This document shows, piece after piece, positions 7,877 through 16,354 of a stretch of 64,000 nucleotides of DNA. Within the stretch, counting starts at the first letter, position 1. Each line of letters opens with the position of its first letter. The notes beneath the pieces are model-generated. The model was not told where the DNA came from. It did not search any database and saw only the letters and a program-made list of their open reading frames with translations. The translations under genes were made by a program, and so were the position numbers. The stretch comes from Flavobacterium plurextorum (GTDB lineage Bacteria > Bacteroidota > Bacteroidia > Flavobacteriales > Flavobacteriaceae), in the NCBI RefSeq assembly GCF_002217395.1, contig NZ_MUHD01000032.1:32496-96495 (forward strand), read 5' to 3'.

Positions 7877-8587
7877 TTATCCGTTTACGGTAATTGTTTT
7901 GGTCAAAGTATAACCATCAGTCAAATTACCTGTTAAAACTGCCATTTCGCTGGCAAGGCTGTCTGCAAAAACATTATCTCTCGTATTAGAAGTGTCGGCT
8001 TGTCCGTGAGCAGCATAATTAGTACTGGAGTAAACAGTACTCGAAGTGCTTTCAGGAAAAGCAATTTGAGTAACTAATAATGAAGATCCGCTGCTCGACA
8101 AAACTTCAACATGTACATGCGGAGCTCTGCCTTGGTACCATCCTGGATAGATAGAAATAAATGAAACTTCTCCTTTAGCATTTGTTGTTTGTCTTCCTCT
8201 TAAAAAATGAACAGAAGTATAATCTGTCTGCTGCATTTGAGTTCCGCCGTATTCAGAATAATTACCGTCTTTGTCGCAGTGCCATACATCTACTAAAACA
8301 TTCGACAGCGGCAGGCAGTTATTATTTTTATTTTCAATAATTAAATTGATCAATAGAGCAACTCCAACTCGGTCAGATTTTATATTTTCTAAAACTAATT
8401 GGCTTGGTGTTTTGATAGGAAAAGGACCTTTAGTTTCAGATGGTGAAACAGTACAGCTTCCGTCGACAGATGAGTTTGTGCCAGAATCATCATTATCACT
8501 TTTAGAGCACGATTCTAATATTTTTGAAGCACCAGCCAAAGCGGTGATGCCCAAAAGACCATTTCGGATGAATTTTTTTCTGTCCAT
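7877..8587 (-). CDS. Intradiol ring-cleavage dioxygenase family lipoprotein
   Basis: This protein resembles the catalytic core of catechol/protocatechuate intradiol dioxygenases, which use non-haem Fe(III) to open aromatic diols. The Fe ligand set appears intact: Tyr110 (KDGNYS), Tyr147 (IYPGW), His157 and His159 (RAPHVHV). The family VDVWHCD and FLRGRQ motifs are also present. The N-terminus is a hydrophobic signal ending at Cys27 (ILESCSKS), followed by an Asp/Ser-rich linker, so it is probably an exported lipoprotein rather than a cytoplasmic catabolic enzyme. No other aromatic-degradation gene is nearby. It lies 11 bases after the histidine kinase gene in the same operon, so the substrate and role are open. 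Confidence 0.85.
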   Translation of the reverse strand: MDRKKFIRNGLLGITALAGASKILESCSKSDNDDSGTNSSVDGSCTVSPSETKGPFPIKTPSQLVLENIKSDRVGVALLINLIIENKNNNCLPLSNVLVDVWHCDKDGNYSEYGGTQMQQTDYTSVHFLRGRQTTNAKGEVSFISIYPGWYQGRAPHVHVEVLSSSGSSLLVTQIAFPESTSSTVYSSTNYAAHGQADTSNTRDNVFADSLASEMAVLTGNLTDGYTLTKTITVNG

Positions 8588-8598
8588 AATCTCAAAAT

Positions 8599-9708
8599 TT
8601 AATTTACTGTAGTTTTAATTTTATCTAACTTTAGATTTAAATGCACGCGGTAAAATTGGTTATCCTGGTTTATAGTTAGTTCATGAGCATTTGGATAAAG
8701 TAAATCCAGTCTGTTTTGAATATTTACTAGTCCAATACCTGAATTTTCAGGATCTTTTATGTAATTCTCAATTGTATTTTCAATCCAAAAATCAAGATTG
8801 TTTTCTGAAATGAAAATTTTAATTTTGATATGCGCTGCACCTTTATAATCTGTTCCGTACTTAAAAGCATTCTCAACAAACGATATTAGCAGCAAAGGTT
8901 CAATAAACTTGTTTTTAGTATCGCCATGAACATTAATTACAATATCTTCAATGTTGTTAAGTCGTAGTTTTTGCAGTTCGATATAATTCTGAATATAATT
9001 TATTTCCTTTTCTAAAGCCACCGTTTTATTATCTGTTTCGTACAGCATGTAACGCATTAACTCAGATAATGTCACGATGGCATCAGGGACCAAATCAGAT
9101 TTTTTATGTGCTAGAGAATAAATACTGTTTAGTGAATTGAATAAAAAATGCGGATTGGTTTGTTTGCGCAAATAAGTCAATTCAGTATTTGTTCTATGGG
9201 TTTCTGCAATTAGTTTATTTTGTTCATTACTATAAAATTCTGTCAAGGTTCTAATAATTGCACTTATGGTAAGAATTAAAATATAGAAAAAGGAAGGGCC
9301 GATTTTAAAGAAAAGCGGACGTTTCATTTCAATTTTTAAGTTGTCAGCTTTTCGTAAAAGAATGGTTTCATTTGGCATGAAATGCGGGCGGGCAATATTT
9401 GAAGGCGGTAAATGTCTGAATTCAGGAATAAAATAATTAATTCTGATGATCATGAAAACAGCAATAATTATAAATGCAAATAGAAAATACTGCCAATACT
9501 TTTTTTGTAAAAGAAGAGACGGAACCATGTAATAATAGTTGAGGTAAAACAACATTATTCCTGATGCCCACTGAACATAAAAATCATTATTGATCCTAAA
9601 CGGACTTTCATAAAACTGAATTAAGGAAGTCAGAATGAAGAAAACCCATATAATACAATGGAATAGAATTTTGTTTGAGTTAGTATTTTTGATGGCTCCG
9701 ATTTTCAT
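8599..9708 (-). CDS. LytS-type sensor histidine kinase
   Basis: Four membrane helices (about residues 15-31, 45-65, 72-91 and 136-154) precede a coiled-coil and a His_kinase domain. The phospho-acceptor is His187 in QTNPHFLFNSLNS. The ATP-binding part has FVENAFKYG and GIGLVNIQNRL. There is no large periplasmic sensor domain; only a loop of about 45 residues lies between TM3 and TM4. The ATG directly abuts the stop codon of the DUF4907 gene, so the two are translationally linked. Its likely partner is the LytTR regulator encoded at 7062-7778. Confidence 0.92.
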   Translation of the reverse strand: MKIGAIKNTNSNKILFHCIIWVFFILTSLIQFYESPFRINNDFYVQWASGIMLFYLNYYYMVPSLLLQKKYWQYFLFAFIIIAVFMIIRINYFIPEFRHLPPSNIARPHFMPNETILLRKADNLKIEMKRPLFFKIGPSFFYILILTISAIIRTLTEFYSNEQNKLIAETHRTNTELTYLRKQTNPHFLFNSLNSIYSLAHKKSDLVPDAIVTLSELMRYMLYETDNKTVALEKEINYIQNYIELQKLRLNNIEDIVINVHGDTKNKFIEPLLLISFVENAFKYGTDYKGAAHIKIKIFISENNLDFWIENTIENYIKDPENSGIGLVNIQNRLDLLYPNAHELTINQDNQFYRVHLNLKLDKIKTTVN

Positions 9709-10044
9709 TTATAATTTTATTTTTAATAAAATTAATTCATTTTTGTTTACTGTTGGTGATAAGTTTTGGCTGAGTTTTTCAACTACTAAATGGGCAGTTT
9801 TTAATGCATCTTCTTCTGTAGAAAAACTTTTGTTGTCACTTATTACTGGTATAATCGATTGTTTAATAATGATTTTATCTTTATACGAAATCGAATATCC
9901 CCAGCCGGAATTGGTTTGAAATATCTCCGTTCTATAAATCTCTTTTTTTCCGCAAGAAGCCATTTGTAAAACAAGACACAAAAGCAATAAATTCTTCTGG
10001 ATATTACTCCAGAAGAATAGTTTATTATTAATTATCATTGTCAT
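9709..10044 (-). CDS. DUF4907 family lipoprotein
   Basis: A short lipoprotein with a signal peptide ending in a lipobox (LQMASC) and a mature domain of about 80 residues. The segments GWGYSI, IKQSIIPVI and the DALKTAHLVVEKL helix match the DUF4907 family of Bacteroidota. Function is unknown. The start at 10044 is chosen because an unusually good GGAGG Shine-Dalgarno sequence lies 7 bases upstream, a rarity in this lineage. The start overlaps the end of the kelch gene by 17 bases. Confidence 0.75.
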   Translation of the reverse strand: MTMIINNKLFFWSNIQKNLLLLCLVLQMASCGKKEIYRTEIFQTNSGWGYSISYKDKIIIKQSIIPVISDNKSFSTEEDALKTAHLVVEKLSQNLSPTVNKNELILLKIKL

Positions 10045-11035
10045 TTTGTTCCTCCAAAGGTTTAAATTCCCAAGCATCATCAAAATAAGAAGAACCAATT
10101 CTTCCTAACATATAAAAACCACGATTATTTATCGCAAAGCCTACAGCATCAGTTCTTGTTGCTCCTTCAAGCGGAGTTCTTTCAACCCAAAGATCCGTCG
10201 TTGGATTGTACTCCCAAATTGTTTTTATGTTTTCGCCGCCTACTATATATCCTAGTCCATTTATCGAAAAACTTGATGCATTGGCACGTACAATTGCATA
10301 TTCGTCATTATATGAATAATCATCATCAGTATCTTTGTCGATGTCTCTTTTTCTTGTCCAAGTATCAGTTGCAGGATCAAATTCCCAAAAATCTTCCTGA
10401 TACACACTATTATTAATTCCGGTAGCGAGATATGCTTTATCAGCAATTACAAATACGGTCGCATTACGTCTTTTATTACCGCTAAAACCGTTTACAAGTG
10501 TCCAGCTGTTTGCTTGATCATCATATTGATAGAAATCTTTTAGATAATTTCCATCATAACCAGTTCCGAAATAAGCTTTACCGCCAGCCTGAAAACCTAC
10601 TGCAGCATAACGAGCTGTTCCAGCAAAATCTGTTTTTTGAGTCCAGCTGTTGTTAGAAGGATCGTACTGATAAAAATCCTTCAGTTTATTAGTTCCATCA
10701 TATCCAAGTCCAATGTAACCTTTATTGTTTAATGCAAAACTAGAGGCAGAGCTTCTTCCTGTGCCAATAAAATCTGCTTTTTGCTCCCAATAATCTCCAT
10801 TTGAATTGTAAGCCCATAAATCTTTCAAGTATACATCGCCAGTATAACCAGCGGCAACATATGCATAATCACCAATTACGAAACTTGTGGCACTCGATCT
10901 TGCAGGTCCGTCAAAAGCGGATTTTTTCACCCAGTTTCCCATTAATTCATCATCCTCGTCGTCATTGCTGCAGCTTACAAAAAAGAGACTAGAAAGTAAT
11001 GAAGCGAATAATATTCCTTTTTTAAAATTATTCAT
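10028..11035 (-). CDS. Kelch-repeat lipoprotein
   Basis: A predicted surface or periplasmic lipoprotein: the signal peptide ends at Cys22 (LFFVSCSND), followed by an Asp/Glu-rich linker. The rest consists of about six kelch repeats of 45-50 residues, each with a GxGY or AxGY turn and a W-x-YN or FYQYD strand. They should fold as a beta-propeller. Such propellers bind carbohydrates or proteins; no catalytic residues are evident. It is the first gene of a run leading to DUF4907, the histidine kinase and the dioxygenase-like gene, and could be the ligand-binding component of that system. Confidence 0.9.
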   Translation of the reverse strand: MNNFKKGILFASLLSSLFFVSCSNDDEDDELMGNWVKKSAFDGPARSSATSFVIGDYAYVAAGYTGDVYLKDLWAYNSNGDYWEQKADFIGTGRSSASSFALNNKGYIGLGYDGTNKLKDFYQYDPSNNSWTQKTDFAGTARYAAVGFQAGGKAYFGTGYDGNYLKDFYQYDDQANSWTLVNGFSGNKRRNATVFVIADKAYLATGINNSVYQEDFWEFDPATDTWTRKRDIDKDTDDDYSYNDEYAIVRANASSFSINGLGYIVGGENIKTIWEYNPTTDLWVERTPLEGATRTDAVGFAINNRGFYMLGRIGSSYFDDAWEFKPLEEQNDNDN

Positions 11036-11061
11036 AGTGTATTAAAATTTATTTATTGGTT

Positions 11062-11069
11062 CAAAAGTA
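11062..11069 (-). promoter_or_regulatory. -7 element TACTTTTG of the kelch operon
   Basis: Exact TAnnTTTG match on the minus strand, 26 bases before the kelch ATG. No -33 TTG is evident. Confidence 0.5.
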
Positions 11070-11252
11070 GGTTGGAGAAGAGTTTTAAAAAAAGAAGATA
11101 TATGTATTGCCCTTTTTGATAGACTAAATCATGCTTTTTAAAGGCGAATGAATTATTGACAGCACTTTATCTATTATAGATGCTTTTTTACTGTTTATAG
11201 GATGAAAATGCAAGACTGTATATGTTATAGTGGTGTCTAGAGAGCGCCACTT

Positions 11253-11260
11253 TATATTTG
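11253..11260 (+). promoter_or_regulatory. -7 element TATATTTG of the DUF4270 gene
   Basis: Exact TAnnTTTG match 15 bases before the ATG at 11276. The upstream in-frame TTG (11258-11260) is part of the promoter box and therefore not the start. Confidence 0.55.
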
Positions 11261-11275
11261 CGCAAAAAATCGATT

Positions 11276-12604
11276 ATGCGCAAGTTGTTATTTATGTTGT
11301 TTTTTGCCTTTACATTATTTTCATGCGGAACAGATACCGATGCTGGAGAATTTGTCGTAGGATCTGATTATTTAGCGTTGAATAATAAGGTTATTATGAT
11401 CGATACTGTAACGGTCGAGATGTCTACAATAAATTTTGATTCGCTGGTGACTTCAAATCAAAGTCGAATCTTAGTTGGAAATTATGATGATCCTATTTTT
11501 GGTAAGGTAAAATCGAATAGTTATTTTCAGTTGTCATCAAATAATTATGCTTTAAATAATGGCGGTTCTGATACGGAGTATGTTAATTATGTTTTTGATT
11601 CCATTTCTATGGTTTTAAAGTATGATAACTATTTTTACGGTGATACAACTAAAATTCAAACATTTAATATTCATCGTTTAACGCAAAAAGTAAAGCCAAA
11701 TACTGATACTGGAAGTTTTTATAATAATTCGAGTTTGAGTTACGATGAGGAAAGTTTGGGAACATTCTCATACAAGCCTCGTCCAGTTGGAAAAGATTCT
11801 ATTAGTATAAAAATGAGTAATGCATTTGGTGAAGCTCTTTTTCAAAGAATAAAGAAAAGAGATATTTCTGATTTTGACACTTTTACAGAATATCTAAAGG
11901 GACTTGTAATTGTGCCGTCGACATCTAATTCGGCAAGTGTTATTGGGTTTAATACCTCTAAGAGTTTAGTACGTTTGTATTACTCCAGATATCAGGCAGG
12001 TGTCGATGAGGTTCCATTTGTTATCGATTTTTCTGTTTTGGATGCCACAAAACAGTTCAATTCTATTTCTTTAGATAAAACAGGAACATTAATTCAAAAT
12101 CTTCCTGTTTCCAGCAGTAAACTTTCGAGTGCAGCAACTAACAAACAGGGATTTATTCAGTCTGGAACAGGAGTTGCCTGTCGTATCGATTTTCCAAATT
12201 TAAGACAGTTGAAATATATTTCAGATAACGGCGCCATTGTCGACGCACAATTGATTTTAAAACCAGTCAATAATTCTTATTCTGAAAAATATCCGTTGGC
12301 AGATTCCCTAAAAATATACGTAGGAGACAATTTGAATAGAATCAGCAGTTCATTGCTAAATTCTGCTGGAGCTGCAGTTTATGGTATTTTGAATAAGAAA
12401 AGTGATGAGTTCAATGAAAACATTGGATATACGATACCGCTAGGTAATTTTCTACAAAAAGAAATGCTTCGAACTTCTGATTCTAAATCTTCTTTAATCC
12501 TTACGCTTCCGGGTATTTCGAAAACTGTAAATAGAATTGTTTTAGGAGATCAGAAGCATTTAAACAATAAAATTCAACTTAAAATATATTACATCTCCTA
12601 TTAA
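11276..12604 (+). CDS. DUF4270 family lipoprotein
   Basis: A 442-residue exported lipoprotein of the Bacteroidota-specific DUF4270 family. The signal peptide ends with FTLFSCGTD. The N-terminal DSLVTSNQSRILVGNYDDPIFGKV segment is the family hallmark, and many beta strands follow. The function of DUF4270 proteins is not established. It is divergently oriented to the kelch operon across a 240-base region and is followed without any spacer by the outer-membrane protein gene, so those two form an operon. Confidence 0.9.
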   Translation: MRKLLFMLFFAFTLFSCGTDTDAGEFVVGSDYLALNNKVIMIDTVTVEMSTINFDSLVTSNQSRILVGNYDDPIFGKVKSNSYFQLSSNNYALNNGGSDTEYVNYVFDSISMVLKYDNYFYGDTTKIQTFNIHRLTQKVKPNTDTGSFYNNSSLSYDEESLGTFSYKPRPVGKDSISIKMSNAFGEALFQRIKKRDISDFDTFTEYLKGLVIVPSTSNSASVIGFNTSKSLVRLYYSRYQAGVDEVPFVIDFSVLDATKQFNSISLDKTGTLIQNLPVSSSKLSSAATNKQGFIQSGTGVACRIDFPNLRQLKYISDNGAIVDAQLILKPVNNSYSEKYPLADSLKIYVGDNLNRISSSLLNSAGAAVYGILNKKSDEFNENIGYTIPLGNFLQKEMLRTSDSKSSLILTLPGISKTVNRIVLGDQKHLNNKIQLKIYYISY

Positions 12605-13843
12605 ATGAAAAATAAGATAGTTTTTTTTTACTGCGCCATTTTAATATCGTTTGCATCATTTTCTCAAAGTATTTCAAGTTCGCCGTATTCATTGTATGGA
12701 GTAGGTAGTTTATACGATGCCGATTTTGGATCGCTTCCTTCAATTGGATCCGCAGGAATCGCACTGCCGTCAGATAGTTTTATTAATAATCTGAATCCAG
12801 CTTCATTGGGTTCGCTTCCGCTAAACCATTTTATGTTTGATATTGGCGGTAAAGCTATTGCTACAACTTATCAAAGCAGTTTAAAAACAGAGAATCGCAA
12901 CAATTTTCAGTTCTCACATATTGCATTTGCTTTTCCAGTAACTAAAAATTCTGGTTTTAGCGTTGCATTGCGTCCGTATTCTAGCTCTGCATTTAAAATT
13001 TCTAATCTTATTCTGCCAATTGCAGATAGTCAGGAATCCTATAGTTTATCGGCTACAGGTTCGGGCGGATTGAACAATTTTGATTTTTCTTATGGGTATC
13101 GATTTGGTAAAAAACTTACAGTAGGAGCGTCTGCAGCTTTGTTGTTTGGAAACACTGTTGATGATAGAGTTTTTACAATTCTCAATTCGGTCACTACCAT
13201 ACATAAAAAAACAGATTACAACGGACTTCGTGCGACATTGGGAACTCAGTATAAAATTGATTCTACATTTACTATTGCTGCAACAGTCAAATTGCCAGCA
13301 CAAATTAAAGGTTCAAAAGTGCAGTCGGTTGAGTCAATAAACGATAATGTGGTGAGTGATATTCAATCTGAAGCAGTTTCTGATGTAGATGATTATTATA
13401 TGCCTTTAGAAATTGGAATTGGTATTAGTAAACGATTCAAAAAAGTTTTGAACATGACTTTCGATTATGAAAAAAGCTTATGGAAGGATACAAACCAATC
13501 TGATTTCTATGGAGATTATGTAAATCAAGATAGGTTTGCACTTGGTTTTACTTATTTTAACGAAAAACGAAATTACAGAAAGTATTGGGATAGAGTAAAA
13601 TATTCTGCAGGTGCAAATTTTGATACGGGATATCTCGAAATAGACGGAAAAAGAATTAACAATGCTTCGATTTCAATTGGAGTTAATCTGCCTATCGAAA
13701 ATACTTTTTCAGCCTTAAATATTTCATATTCATACGGGCAAAAAGGAAGTATTTCAAATAATTTAATTAAAGAAAACTATCATAAACTTTCTGTAAACTT
13801 ATCCTTAGATGGTATTTGGTTTGTTAAAAGAAAGATAGAATAA
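12605..13843 (+). CDS. Outer-membrane beta-barrel protein (FadL/OmpP1-like)
   Basis: The 412-residue protein has a signal peptide (ending near SFASFSQ) and a mature N-terminus SSSPYSLYGVGSLYDADFGS. The segment NNLNPASLGSLP resembles the N-terminal hatch of FadL/OmpP1-type transport barrels. Amphipathic strands follow to the C-terminus. The ATG is directly adjacent to the DUF4270 stop codon, suggesting that barrel and lipoprotein act together. The substrate cannot be predicted. Confidence 0.85.
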   Translation: MKNKIVFFYCAILISFASFSQSISSSPYSLYGVGSLYDADFGSLPSIGSAGIALPSDSFINNLNPASLGSLPLNHFMFDIGGKAIATTYQSSLKTENRNNFQFSHIAFAFPVTKNSGFSVALRPYSSSAFKISNLILPIADSQESYSLSATGSGGLNNFDFSYGYRFGKKLTVGASAALLFGNTVDDRVFTILNSVTTIHKKTDYNGLRATLGTQYKIDSTFTIAATVKLPAQIKGSKVQSVESINDNVVSDIQSEAVSDVDDYYMPLEIGIGISKRFKKVLNMTFDYEKSLWKDTNQSDFYGDYVNQDRFALGFTYFNEKRNYRKYWDRVKYSAGANFDTGYLEIDGKRINNASISIGVNLPIENTFSALNISYSYGQKGSISNNLIKENYHKLSVNLSLDGIWFVKRKIE

Positions 13844-13845
13844 AA

Positions 13846-14622
13846 TTAAAAATCTTTTTGGACTACGTTGTATTTATGTTCTAAAATGGAATCTAAAACA
13901 ACTGGATTTGAATTAACGTAAAATATAGGTTCGCTTTTTTGAGCTGTTGTAAAGCCTACTTTATCGCGTAAAATATTTTGAGTTTGTCTTGCTACTGCTT
14001 CTCCAGAATCTATAATCTGAATATGTTCAGGAAGAATCTTTTTAATCTGAGGAATTAAATAGGGGTAGTGGCTGCATCCTAGAACTAGATAGTCAATGTT
14101 TGCATCTATCATAGGCTGCAAGTATGATTCTAAAAGCTGCGTCATTTCGGGAGAATACAAATTTCCATCTTCAATTAACTGAACAAGCCCATAACCAACC
14201 TGTTCAATAATTGTTGTGTTTTGAAACATTTCTGCAGTCTTATTAAACAACTCGCTGTTTAATGTTCCTTTTGTAGCCAGGATACCAATGACTTGTGTTT
14301 TAGAGTTATTGGCTGCAGGTTTTATTGCAGGTTCAATTCCAATAAATGGAATATCATAATCATTTCGGAGTTCTCGAATAGCATTTGTTGTTGCTGTATT
14401 ACATGCTACAACAATTAACTTGCATTTCATATCCAGTAAAAAGTCTACATTTTTTTTACTTAAGGCAACAATCTGCTCTTTGGTTTTTTGACCATAAGGA
14501 GCATTTTTACTATCGGCCAGATAAATTGTTTTTTCATTTGGAAGTAAGTTATGAATGGCGCTCCAAATTGAAGTTCCTCCAATTCCAGAATCAAAAACAC
14601 CTATAGGATTATCGTTTGTCAT
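13846..14622 (-). CDS. murI: Glutamate racemase
   Basis: Converts L-glutamate to D-glutamate for peptidoglycan. Both catalytic cysteines are present: Cys74 in VACNTATTNA and Cys183 in LGCSHYP. The N-terminal FDSGIGG and the YLADSKNAPYG motif are also seen. Length (258) is normal. A TAAATTTG -7 box lies only 4 bases before the ATG, which would give an almost leaderless mRNA if real. The gene follows the OmpH genes on the same strand but is separated from them by a strong terminator. Confidence 0.96.
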   Translation of the reverse strand: MTNDNPIGVFDSGIGGTSIWSAIHNLLPNEKTIYLADSKNAPYGQKTKEQIVALSKKNVDFLLDMKCKLIVVACNTATTNAIRELRNDYDIPFIGIEPAIKPAANNSKTQVIGILATKGTLNSELFNKTAEMFQNTTIIEQVGYGLVQLIEDGNLYSPEMTQLLESYLQPMIDANIDYLVLGCSHYPYLIPQIKKILPEHIQIIDSGEAVARQTQNILRDKVGFTTAQKSEPIFYVNSNPVVLDSILEHKYNVVQKDF

Positions 14623-14626
14623 AGTA

Positions 14627-14634
14627 CAAATTTA
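14627..14634 (-). promoter_or_regulatory. -7 element TAAATTTG close to the murI start codon
   Basis: Exact TAnnTTTG match on the minus strand with only four bases before the murI ATG (14622). If used, the transcript would be leaderless or nearly so; a chance match in AT-rich DNA is possible. Confidence 0.35.
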
Positions 14635-14716
14635 GTATTTTTTGAAACAAAATGATAGTTGAAATTAATTGTAATCAGCGAATGGGATGTTTTTTTTATT
14701 TTAAATAAATGTAAAA

Positions 14717-14754
14717 AAAAACTGTTCAAATTTTTTAAAAATTTGAACAGTTTT
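14717..14754 (-). terminator. Strong terminator after the OmpH genes
   Basis: An 18-bp perfect stem made of AAAACTGTTCAAATTTTT and its complement with a 2-base loop, flanked by A and T runs. It begins 20 bases after the OmpH stop codon and would work in either direction. Confidence 0.85.
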
Positions 14755-14774
14755 AATTAGAGAATTCGTTTTTA

Positions 14775-15278
14775 TTAGAATCCTAAATCTTTTTTTACAT
14801 CAGCAGTAATGTTTGGACCATCAGCTAATAATAGAGTAGAACCATCTAAAACATATTGGAAACCTTTAGCTTTTCCAATTTTTTGGATAGAAGCTCTTAC
14901 TTTTTCCATTAATGGTTTTACGATGTCAGTTTCTTTTTGTTGCAATTCTTTTTGAGCATTGTCTCTATAGTCAACAATTCTTTTTTGCATGTCTTGAACT
15001 TCTTTAGAACGATCTCCATTAACAGCTTCTGTTACAGTTGCAGCTTCAGCTTCGTACTTTTTGATTTTAGTTTGATACTCATCAACCATTTTTTTGTATT
15101 CAGCATCATACGTACCACTTAATTTTTGCAGTTGATTTTGAGCATCAAGCATAGCAGGCATTTTCGACATAATGTCGCTTACATCAACATGGGCAACCTT
15201 CGCCTGTGCGTTCATTGTGTTACTTGCTCCTAAAATTAGTATTGCAGCAATTAGTAAAGTTTTGATTTGTTTCATCAT
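14775..15278 (-). CDS. OmpH/Skp family periplasmic chaperone (short form)
   Basis: A periplasmic chaperone that holds unfolded outer-membrane proteins on the way to BamA. A signal peptide ends near NTMNAQ. The mature protein starts KVAHVDVSDIMSKMPAM, followed by the charged coiled-coil tentacles and the C-terminal FQYVLDGSTLLLADG of the Skp body. Length (167 residues) is typical. It follows a longer OmpH paralogue and bamA on the same strand, the standard Bacteroidota arrangement. The start could be either of two adjacent Met codons. Confidence 0.93.
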   Translation of the reverse strand: MMKQIKTLLIAAILILGASNTMNAQAKVAHVDVSDIMSKMPAMLDAQNQLQKLSGTYDAEYKKMVDEYQTKIKKYEAEAATVTEAVNGDRSKEVQDMQKRIVDYRDNAQKELQQKETDIVKPLMEKVRASIQKIGKAKGFQYVLDGSTLLLADGPNITADVKKDLGF

Positions 15279-15292
15279 TTTTAAAATATTAA

Positions 15293-16312
15293 TTAATTAT
15301 TGGTCGTATTAGTTTTTTGTGTTTCGGCCTCTCTTGCTTTTTTCGCCGCTTCTCTTTCTTCTAATATTTTTTTTCTTCTTTCTTCTAATTCTTTTTTACG
15401 CTGTTCGTAAAGTTTTTGTCTTTCGGCGGCTTTATCTACCGCAGGTTCAGCTGTTGTTGTGGCAGCAGCAGCAGGTTTTGCTGTTGTTCCATCCGTTTTA
15501 ACTGCTTCGGTTGTTTTTGCTGCCTGAGTTGATTTTGCTGGTTCAGAAACCGTGCCATTTTTTTTAGCTTCTCTTTCTTCTAGTATCGCTTTTCTCCTGT
15601 CATCATACTCTTTTTTCTTAGCTTCTTGCTCCAGTCTTCTGTCTTCAATAAGCTTTTCTCTAGCCGCTTTTCTTTCATCTAGAACTTTTTGTCGATCAGC
15701 CATAGCAGGATTTTCATCGATAGCATTTTCTTTGCTTTCTTGTACTTCCTGATCTTTCAATTGTTTTTTAGTCAATTGTTCTCTTTTGTCAGTTCTGTTC
15801 AAGATACGTATAACCTGATCGCTGATATCAAATCTTTTGTTGCTGAAAAGCATTGTCAAATCTGATGATTTATCAAAAATAAAATCATAATTTTTAGCTT
15901 CTGCAATATCTTGAACGGCAGTAAATACCTGATCTTGAATTGGCTTTGCTAAAGCAGCTTTTTGTCGAATTAAATTTCCGTCAGCTCCAAATTGTTTTTG
16001 CTGATAATCCAGCATTTCGTTTTCTAAGAACTTAATTTCAGTTTCTTTTTCATCAATTAATTCTTTGGTTAACAAAGCTTTTTCTGCTTTAAGGTTTTCC
16101 TTAAGCGTATTGATGTTTGTTTTTTTTGTTTCTATTTCTTGTTTCCACTTTTGAGCTTTCAACTCTAATTGTGACTTTGCTTCTTTATAATCAGAAACAT
16201 TTTCCAAGATATATTCCATATCAATATAGCCAATTCTAGTTGTCTTGCCTTGTGCCTGACTTGTATTAGCTACAATCAAGGCTAAAAATATAAATAAAAA
16301 TTGTTTTCTCAT
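15293..16312 (-). CDS. OmpH/Skp family chaperone with a long charged C-terminal tail
   Basis: Residues 1-20 form a signal peptide (ending SQAQ), and about 24-165 form an OmpH domain (RIGYIDMEYILENV at the start, YDFIFDKSSDLTMLF near the end). Unlike its neighbour it continues for about 170 residues of Lys/Glu/Arg-rich coiled coil. The tail has two similar blocks (DDRRKAILEEREAKK and EERRKKILEEREAAKK) joined by an Ala/Thr/Pro-rich linker. This tail is low-complexity and likely to extend through the periplasm. It lies 14 bases upstream of the short OmpH gene and 42 bases after bamA. Confidence 0.92.
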   Translation of the reverse strand: MRKQFLFIFLALIVANTSQAQGKTTRIGYIDMEYILENVSDYKEAKSQLELKAQKWKQEIETKKTNINTLKENLKAEKALLTKELIDEKETEIKFLENEMLDYQQKQFGADGNLIRQKAALAKPIQDQVFTAVQDIAEAKNYDFIFDKSSDLTMLFSNKRFDISDQVIRILNRTDKREQLTKKQLKDQEVQESKENAIDENPAMADRQKVLDERKAAREKLIEDRRLEQEAKKKEYDDRRKAILEEREAKKNGTVSEPAKSTQAAKTTEAVKTDGTTAKPAAAATTTAEPAVDKAAERQKLYEQRKKELEERRKKILEEREAAKKAREAETQKTNTTNN

Positions 16313-16354
16313 AACATTACTTTATTCGATGATTTTTAACCAAACGTATTATTT

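Noticed and set aside
9635..9919. A 94-codon plus-strand frame across the DUF4907/kinase border
   Set aside because: It overlaps two well-supported minus-strand genes and has no family signature.
15340..15700. The low-complexity stretch in the OmpH tail as a DNA tandem repeat
   Set aside because: The repetition is at the protein level (Lys/Glu/Ala codons), without a fixed DNA unit.
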